Below are positions 52,540-57,253 of a stretch of 57,253 nucleotides of DNA, one piece after another. The stretch is taken from NCBI GenBank assembly GCA_015478725.1, contig JADMIG010000002.1, positions 1 to 57,253 on the forward strand, in the 5' to 3' direction. The notes beneath the pieces were generated by a model, which saw only the letters and a program-made list of their open reading frames with translations, made no database searches and was not told where the DNA came from. Position 1 is the first letter of the stretch, and each line of letters opens with the position of its first letter. The stretch is from Chloroflexota bacterium (GTDB taxonomy: Bacteria > Chloroflexota > Limnocylindria > Limnocylindrales > CSP1-4). Position numbers and translations under genes: made by a program.

Positions 52540-53477
52540 GCCGTCACGGCCCGGACGGGGCGTTCGGCGGCATCGCGCTCCTCGCGGGCCTCGCCGTGGC
52601 CGCCTCGCTCATGGCCTGCGGCGGCGGGTCCGCGACGAGCCCGGCAAGCGGCCCGAGCGGGGCTGTGACCCCCGTCGCGGTCCTCGGGACGGAGAACTTC
52701 TACGCCGATCTTCTCGGCCAGATCGGCGGCGACCGGGTCCGAGCCACCAGCCTGCTCAACGATCCCAACGCGGACCCGCATGCCTATGAGTCGAGCCCGC
52801 AGGCCGCCGCGGTCGTCGCCGATGCGAAGCTCATCATCGTCAACGGCCTCGGCTATGACGATTTCATGCAGAAGCTGCTCGCCGCGTCTCCCAGGGCGGA
52901 CCGGATCGTGATCGACGTGCAGCAGCTGCTTGGTCTGTCGAACGGCGTCAACGCCCACATCTGGTACGACCCGGGCACGATGCCGAAGGTCGCGGCGGCG
53001 GCGGGGGCCGCCCTGGCGAGGCTCGATCCGGCAAACGCCGCGAATTTCGCGGCCCGCGAGCAAGCCTATCTCGCCGCGATGACGCCGATCGGGGCGAAGA
53101 TCGCCGAGCTGAAGGCGACATACAAAGGTGCGCCCGTCGCGTTCACGGAGCCGATCGCGGGATACCTGGCGCAGGCGATCGGGCTTCAGGTGCTGACGCC
53201 CGCCGGGTTCCAGCAGGCGATCGAGAACGGAACGGATCCGGCGCCCGCCGACGTCGCCGCCGAGCGCGACCTGTTGACGGGGCGACAGGTGCGCGTCCTC
53301 ATCTTCAGCAGCCAGGTCGTCACGCCACTCACGCAACAGATCCACGACCTCGCGGTCGCCAACGGCATCCCGGTGGTCGGCATGGCCGAGACGCTGCCGT
53401 CGCAATACCGCACCTACCAGGACTGGCAGCTCGGTCAGATGGGACAACTCGAACAGGCCCTCGCGAAGGGCACCTGA
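52536..53477 (+). CDS. znuA: Zinc/manganese ABC transporter substrate-binding lipoprotein
   Basis: A 313-residue cluster 9 (A-1) metal-binding protein; GTG at 52536 overlaps the zur stop. Lipobox LMACGGG. Metal-site histidines appear in NADPHAYESS (about residue 86) and NAHIWYDPG (about 148). A glutamate in AFTEPIAGY (about 212), where many homologues have His, and Asp in a late motif could finish the site. It lacks the His-rich loop of E. coli ZnuA. It captures metal outside the cell membrane for ZnuBC. Confidence 0.88.
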   Translation: MSRHGPDGAFGGIALLAGLAVAASLMACGGGSATSPASGPSGAVTPVAVLGTENFYADLLGQIGGDRVRATSLLNDPNADPHAYESSPQAAAVVADAKLIIVNGLGYDDFMQKLLAASPRADRIVIDVQQLLGLSNGVNAHIWYDPGTMPKVAAAAGAALARLDPANAANFAAREQAYLAAMTPIGAKIAELKATYKGAPVAFTEPIAGYLAQAIGLQVLTPAGFQQAIENGTDPAPADVAAERDLLTGRQVRVLIFSSQVVTPLTQQIHDLAVANGIPVVGMAETLPSQYRTYQDWQLGQMGQLEQALAKGT

Positions 53478-53480
53478 ACC

Positions 53481-54326
53481 ATGGCCGCATCTGCCATCAG
53501 CTTCGATCACGCCACCCTCGCCTACCACGGGCGGGAGGTGTGGCGGGACCTGTCGCTGGCCTTCGAGGAAGGGGCCTTCGTGGCGGTCCTCGGTCCGAAC
53601 GGATCGGGGAAGACCTCGCTGCTGCGGGTGGTGCTCGGCCTGGCCGGACTGAGCGCTGGGTCCGTCGAGGTCCTCGGGCAACCGCCACGGCGCGGCAATC
53701 CGGGCATCGGGTATGTCCCCCAGGGTCAGGTCTTCGATCGCGACCTGCCCCTCCGGGGAAGCGACCTCGTCCGGCTGGGGATCGACGGTCACCGCTGGGG
53801 GATCGGTCGGCCGGATCGAGCCATCGTCCGTCGGGTTGCCGACGCGATCGCGTCGGTCGAGGCGGGCGCATACGCCGACGCCCCGATCGGTCGCCTCTCC
53901 GGCGGCGAGCAGCAGCGCCTGCGGATCGCCCAGGCCCTGGTGGGAGACCCGCAGCTGCTCCTCTGCGACGAGCCGCTGGCGCATCTCGACCTGCGCCACC
54001 AGCGCGAGATCACCGAGCTCATCGGCGGCTGGCACGCACGATCCGGACGGTCGGTCGTCTTCGTGACTCACGACGTCAACCCGGTGCTCGGGTTCGTCGA
54101 CCAGGTGCTGTTCGTCGTCAACGGGCGGTGGGCAGCGGGCACACCGGATGAGATCCTGACCTCGGAGCGCCTGACGGATCTGTACGGCTCGCACGTCGAC
54201 GTGCTCCGGGTGCACGGACGGATCCTCGTCGTCGGCGAGGCCTTCGCCTCGGGGTTCGAGCTCGAGGAGCCCCACCACTTGCCGCGCGTCGACCACGACG
54301 GCGATCCATCCGGGGGCGCCCGATGA
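53481..54326 (+). CDS. znuC: Zinc/manganese ABC transporter ATPase
   Basis: A 281-residue ABC ATPase starting 3 bases after znuA. Walker A GPNGSGKTS, Q-loop YVPQGQVFD, signature LSGGEQQR, Walker B LLLCDEPLAHLD and switch THD are complete. It energises ZnuB. Stop overlaps the ZnuB start (ATGA). The C-terminal ~60 residues (HVDVLRVHGRILVVG onward) are a family-typical extension. Confidence 0.92.
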   Translation: MAASAISFDHATLAYHGREVWRDLSLAFEEGAFVAVLGPNGSGKTSLLRVVLGLAGLSAGSVEVLGQPPRRGNPGIGYVPQGQVFDRDLPLRGSDLVRLGIDGHRWGIGRPDRAIVRRVADAIASVEAGAYADAPIGRLSGGEQQRLRIAQALVGDPQLLLCDEPLAHLDLRHQREITELIGGWHARSGRSVVFVTHDVNPVLGFVDQVLFVVNGRWAAGTPDEILTSERLTDLYGSHVDVLRVHGRILVVGEAFASGFELEEPHHLPRVDHDGDPSGGAR

Positions 54327-55186
54327 TCGACCAGCTCGTCCACCTGCTCGGCTACGACTTCGTCCAGCATGCGATCGAAGCGGGCGTGGTGATCGCGATC
54401 GTGTCCGGCGTCGTGAGCCGCTTCGTGGTGGCGCGCAACATGGCGTTCGCGGTCCACGCCCTTGCCGAACTCGGCTTCACCGGATCGGCTGGAGCGATCC
54501 TCATCGGGGTCTCGCCCGTCGTCGGCCTGCTCACCGGCACCGTGGTCACGGCGCTCTTCATCGGCGCGCTCGGGGTCCGCGTCCGCGAGCGCGATGCCGT
54601 CGTCGGTGTCGTCATGGCGTTCGGCCTGGGCCTCGGTGTCCTCTTCCTGTCGCTCTACTCCGGCTTCGCGGGGCAGGCGTTCGCCATCCTCTTCGGCACG
54701 ATCACCGGCGTCAGCGGCGGCGATGTCGTCCTCCTGCTGGCGATCGGCGCGGTCACCCTGCTCGCCCTCGCATTGCTCTACCGCCCGCTGACGTTCGCGA
54801 CCGTCGATCCGGAGGTCGCCCAGGCACGCGGCGTGCCGGTCGGCCTGATCGCGATCGTCTTCCTCCTCATCATGGCCGCCGCGGTCGCCGAGGCGGTGCA
54901 GGTCGTTGGCGTGCTGCTCATCCTGACCCTCCTCATCACGCCCGGCGCCACCGCCGAGCGTCTGACCGCCGTCCCGGGCCGGGCGACCATCGCCAGCGTG
55001 GGGATCGCCCTGTTCTCCGTGCTCGGCGGGATCGTGCTCGCCCTGCTGACGAACGTCCCGGTGAGCGTCTTCGTGACCTCACTGAGCTTCGCCTGCTACC
55101 TGCTCGGGCGGTTCCTCGTCGGTCCTGCGCTCATGGGCCGTGAGCGATCGTCGGGCCGATCCGGACAGACGGCCCGGGCGGTGTGA
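54323..55186 (+). CDS. znuB: Zinc/manganese ABC transporter permease
   Basis: A 287-residue cluster 9 permease with about eight helices. The N-terminal half has FVVARNMAFAVHALAELGFTGSAGAI and the coupling region ends TLLITPGATAERLTA, both typical of ZnuB/MntB. ATG at 54323 overlaps the znuC stop. With ZnuA and ZnuC it completes the importer. Confidence 0.92.
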   Translation: MIDQLVHLLGYDFVQHAIEAGVVIAIVSGVVSRFVVARNMAFAVHALAELGFTGSAGAILIGVSPVVGLLTGTVVTALFIGALGVRVRERDAVVGVVMAFGLGLGVLFLSLYSGFAGQAFAILFGTITGVSGGDVVLLLAIGAVTLLALALLYRPLTFATVDPEVAQARGVPVGLIAIVFLLIMAAAVAEAVQVVGVLLILTLLITPGATAERLTAVPGRATIASVGIALFSVLGGIVLALLTNVPVSVFVTSLSFACYLLGRFLVGPALMGRERSSGRSGQTARAV

Positions 55187-55206
55187 CGGCCCGCGAAACC
55201 TTTTTC
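55173..55206 (+). terminator. Possible rho-independent terminator after znuB
   Basis: A short GC stem (CGGGC...GCCCG) spanning the znuB stop is followed within 7 bases by CCTTTTTC. The stem is short, so this is a weak prediction. Confidence 0.35.
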
Positions 55207-55214
55207 CCGGTTGG

Positions 55215-55230
55215 TGTCTCGGACGAGACA
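55215..55230. promoter_or_regulatory. 16-bp palindrome TGTCTCGGACGAGACA
   Basis: Perfect 7-2-7 inverted repeat between znuB and the cytochrome-b-like gene, ~85 bp before the latter. It could be an operator for the three-gene module downstream. Confidence 0.45.
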
Positions 55231-55315
55231 GGACCCATCTCCGAGGTATCGCCATGCCGGACTGCGAGCGTCGCCGCTCATCCACCATCGTCGAGGCTCG
55301 CTTGAGCGTCGCTCG

Positions 55316-56005
55316 ATGCGCCTGAGCGGGCGCGCCTTCGTCGTGCTCGGAGCCGCCGTCGGGCTGCTCATCGTGTTCGCGACCGACCAGATCCTGCCGG
55401 CGACGTCCGTCCACCAGGCGCAGGTTCGTCTCTGGCTCGCCGGCCGGGCGACGGGCATCACCGCCTACCTTCTGCTCACTGCGGACGTCGCCCTCGGGCT
55501 GGTCCTCAGTCACCCCGTGAACCGCTCGACATGGAAGCAATCGAAACGGCTCTTCCCGTGGCACGAGAACCTCTTCATCTTCATCGTCGCGTTCGTCCTC
55601 GCCCACGTCGTGAGCCTCCTGGCCGATCCGTACGCCGGTGTCAGTGTGCCGGGAGCGTTCCTGCCCGGCCTGTCGAGCTACCGGAGCGCTCCCGTCGCCC
55701 TCGGGACGCTCGCCCTCTACGCACTGCTCGTGACGGGCCTCACGGCTCGCTACACCTCGCTCCTGCCGCCGGGCATGTGGCTCCGCCTCCATCGACTGAG
55801 CGCGGTGGTGTTCGGGCTCGCCTGGATGCATGGGCTGCTCGCCGGCACGGACAGCGAGCCGCTCCGGGCGATGTACGTGACGACGGGCGGGCTCGTCGTC
55901 TGCCTCACCGCCTACCGCTACTGGATCGCCCGAGTCGCCCGGCGCGTCGCTCGCGCGGCGGCCGATCCTCGTGAAGCACTCACCACGGAGGTACCACCCA
56001 GATGA
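55316..56005 (+). CDS. Ferric-reductase-like transmembrane cytochrome b
   Basis: A 229-residue membrane protein with six helices, from ATG 55316. The helix pair with WHENLFIFIVAFVLAHVVSLL and RLHRLSAVVFGLAWMHGLLAG places four histidines at spacings suited to two b-type haems, as in ferric reductase/MsrQ-like domains. No FAD or NAD(P) domain is attached. The two following genes are coupled and encode small membrane-anchored coiled-coil proteins, so this may be the core of a small electron-transfer complex at the membrane. Confidence 0.82.
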   Translation: MRLSGRAFVVLGAAVGLLIVFATDQILPATSVHQAQVRLWLAGRATGITAYLLLTADVALGLVLSHPVNRSTWKQSKRLFPWHENLFIFIVAFVLAHVVSLLADPYAGVSVPGAFLPGLSSYRSAPVALGTLALYALLVTGLTARYTSLLPPGMWLRLHRLSAVVFGLAWMHGLLAGTDSEPLRAMYVTTGGLVVCLTAYRYWIARVARRVARAAADPREALTTEVPPR

Positions 56006-56496
56006 CCGCTCGTCCGCTCCCCATCTCGATGCCCCGACCCACGGATGCGATCCGCACCGGCCTGCGCCGGGCGGCCGTGACGTCCGGTGTCGTCCTCGTC
56101 GTCATCGTCGGCGGTCTGACGATCGGCGCGGCCGCTGCCTGGACGGCGTCCGCCGCGCCGCTCGCAGCCCCCCCGCTGAGCGCCACGGCATTGTCGGCAC
56201 AACTCGCCGGCGAGCAGGCTCGCTCGGCGGCGCTCGAGCAGCAGGTCGCGGCGCTCCAGGCCCAGGCGAACAGTCTGGGCCAGGTGCTCGCCACGGCGAA
56301 CACGCGGATCGTCCGGGATTCGGCGACCGCCGATACGCTCCGGGCGCAGCTCAGCGCGGCGCAGGCACGCCTCGCCACGGTGAATGCAGCCCTCGCAGCG
56401 GCCGCCGCGAACGCCGCGGCCGCCGCGAACGCCCCACCCGCACCGCTGACCACCGCGCCGCCGGCCGGCGGACGAGCCCCCGGGGGCGACGACTGA
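56002..56496 (+). CDS. Membrane-anchored coiled-coil protein 1
   Basis: A 164-residue protein; ATG at 56002 overlaps the cytochrome b stop (ATGA). One membrane helix (about 28-50) is followed by an Ala/Gln/Leu-rich coiled coil (about 60-132; LEQQVAALQAQANSLGQVL and a second heptad run) and a Pro/Ala/Gly-rich tail. No cysteine or haem motif. It resembles no family I know. Confidence 0.7.
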   Translation: MTARPLPISMPRPTDAIRTGLRRAAVTSGVVLVVIVGGLTIGAAAAWTASAAPLAAPPLSATALSAQLAGEQARSAALEQQVAALQAQANSLGQVLATANTRIVRDSATADTLRAQLSAAQARLATVNAALAAAAANAAAAANAPPAPLTTAPPAGGRAPGGDD

Positions 56497-56915
56497 TGGC
56501 GGAAGTGCGCCGGCCCCTCCATCTCGGTGTCATCATCGGCGTCTCGGCGAGCGTCTACGCGGCCGGTTTGGCCGGTGTCACCGCCCTGCAGTCCGGGGCC
56601 GACGCGGCGAATCGAGCGACCCTCGGGTCCACCGCCGACACCGCGGGCGCACTTGCGGCAGCTCATGCCGACCTCGAACGACGGCTCTCGGCGGCGGTCT
56701 CCACGTACGACGCCGCCGCCGCCTCATATGACCGGATCGCCGGGAGACTCGGCTCGCTCGACGGGAAGCTCCGCGCGCTCGTCGGCGTGACGAAGCGCAT
56801 CCAGGGGTCGGCGATCGCGATGCCGCAGCTGGTGGCGCTGCCGGCCGTCGCCGCGGCGAATCCGGTGAGCCGGTCGGCCGCCCAGGTCACGACGGGCGCG
56901 TCAGCCGCTCCCTGA
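56496..56915 (+). CDS. Membrane-anchored coiled-coil protein 2
   Basis: A 139-residue protein; ATG at 56496 overlaps the previous stop (TGATG). An N-terminal membrane helix (about 9-28) precedes an Ala-rich helical region (about 35-100) with heptad-like spacing, then a flexible Ala/Ser/Thr tail. The topology parallels its neighbour, so the two may form a hetero-coiled coil. Its last 15 bases overlap the convergent PfkB gene. Confidence 0.68.
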   Translation: MAEVRRPLHLGVIIGVSASVYAAGLAGVTALQSGADAANRATLGSTADTAGALAAAHADLERRLSAAVSTYDAAAASYDRIAGRLGSLDGKLRALVGVTKRIQGSAIAMPQLVALPAVAAANPVSRSAAQVTTGASAAP

Positions 56916-57253
56916 CCCGCGCGCGGCAAGTGCCGCGTCGAGCTCGGCGCTCGTCGGCATCCCGTCGCGAGCACCCGCCACCCGGGTCGAGAGGCTCGCG
57001 GCGACGACTGCCCTGCCGACCGCGTCGCCGAACGGGTGGCCGCGGGCGAGCATCGCGGCGAGCGCCCCGCAGAACGCGTCTCCGGCGCCGGTCGTGTCGA
57101 TCGCCCGAACCGGGTGGACCGGGATCCGGATGGTCTCTCCGCCGGCAGACGGCACGGCCATCGCCCCGTCCGCGCCGAGGGTCACGACGACTGCCTCGCG
57201 GATCCGGCCCTCCGACGCGACCCGACGCGCGTCGGCGGCCACGTCCACGCCGG
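56901..57253 (-). CDS. PfkB-family carbohydrate kinase, C-terminal part (runs off window)
   Basis: The last ~117 residues of a PfkB sugar kinase; the N-terminus lies beyond 57253. The signature AIDTTGAGDAFCGALAA, with the catalytic Asp and anion hole, is clear, preceded by the strand VVVTLGADGAMAV. This subfamily includes ribokinase, fructokinase and nucleoside kinases. The substrate cannot be told from this part. Confidence 0.88.
   Translation of the reverse strand, partial: GVDVAADARRVASEGRIREAVVVTLGADGAMAVPSAGGETIRIPVHPVRAIDTTGAGDAFCGALAAMLARGHPFGDAVGRAVVAASLSTRVAGARDGMPTSAELDAALAARGSGSG

Overview
The window is 57 kb of very GC-rich, gene-dense bacterial DNA with strong G/C bias at third codon positions, frequent GTG/TTG starts and many 4-base stop/start overlaps. 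Zinc-ribbon/cyclase/AAA/TPR signalling proteins, mycobacterial-type CysO/CysM/Mec cysteine synthesis, polyphosphate glucokinase and proline/alanine/serine-rich lipoprotein linkers fit an uncultured Chloroflexota lineage (Limnocylindria-like). A deep-branching actinobacterium is the main alternative. There is no rRNA, tRNA, prophage, IS element or cas gene. Most of the window reads as chromosomal housekeeping and accessory metabolism.

Layout. 1-7.3 kb: a glutamine-synthetase-like ligase, a polysaccharide deacetylase lipoprotein, two short-chain dehydrogenases, polyphosphate glucokinase and an aldehyde dehydrogenase. 7.3-10.8 kb (minus): a coupled purine operon, GrpB-PurK fusion, PurE, a membrane protein and a Nudix hydrolase. 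11.2-15.8 kb (plus): nucleoside hydrolase, then a complete ECF transporter (S, T, A, A). 15.8-22.1 kb (minus): an Rrf2-controlled sulfur operon rrf2-sufC-sufS-sufU-moeZ-cysO-cysM-mec, which joins cysteine desulfuration to protein-thiocarboxylate cysteine synthesis. 22.1-24.1 kb: a small accessory patch with a paired-repeat element, a decayed gene tail and a DUF4143 ATPase. 24.2-27.7 kb: a 1174-residue cyclase/ATPase. 27.7-33.2 kb (minus): GNAT, M20 amidohydrolase, NodB-type deacetylase, Bax-inhibitor-1, PduO-type adenosyltransferase, DUF59, DUF433 and an unknown gene. 33.9-38.1 kb (minus): pabB-pabC-unknown-DUF885. 38.2-43.8 kb: thiosulfate sulfurtransferase, an unknown gene with a hairpin at its start codon, an S41 peptidase lacking the usual lysine, lysine 2,3-aminomutase and a small membrane protein. 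44-47.6 kb: MMPL transporter coupled to an AttH/CrtC-like lipoprotein. 47.6-50.6 kb: NsrR-like Rrf2 regulator, copper nitrite reductase (NirK) and a COX1/NnrS-like membrane protein, with a perfect inverted repeat before nirK. 50.6-52 kb (minus): DsbA-VKOR disulfide pair. 52.1-55.2 kb: Zur-like regulator and ZnuACB. 55.3-56.9 kb: ferric-reductase-like cytochrome b with two small membrane-anchored coiled-coil proteins. The window ends inside a PfkB sugar kinase.

The most notable signals are: (i) a family of paired, convergent ~30-bp intergenic repeats at three distant places (71-240, 22331-22423, 41365-41536); (ii) an array of four 19-bp palindromes at 10901-11086; (iii) the merged Suf/CysO operon with a domain-swapped rhodanese-MoeB protein and an apparent CTG-started, N-terminally extended Rrf2 regulator; (iv) the GrpB-PurK fusion; (v) a 14-codon ORF bridging two genes by ATGA overlaps on both sides; (vi) the cytochrome b/coiled-coil three-gene module.
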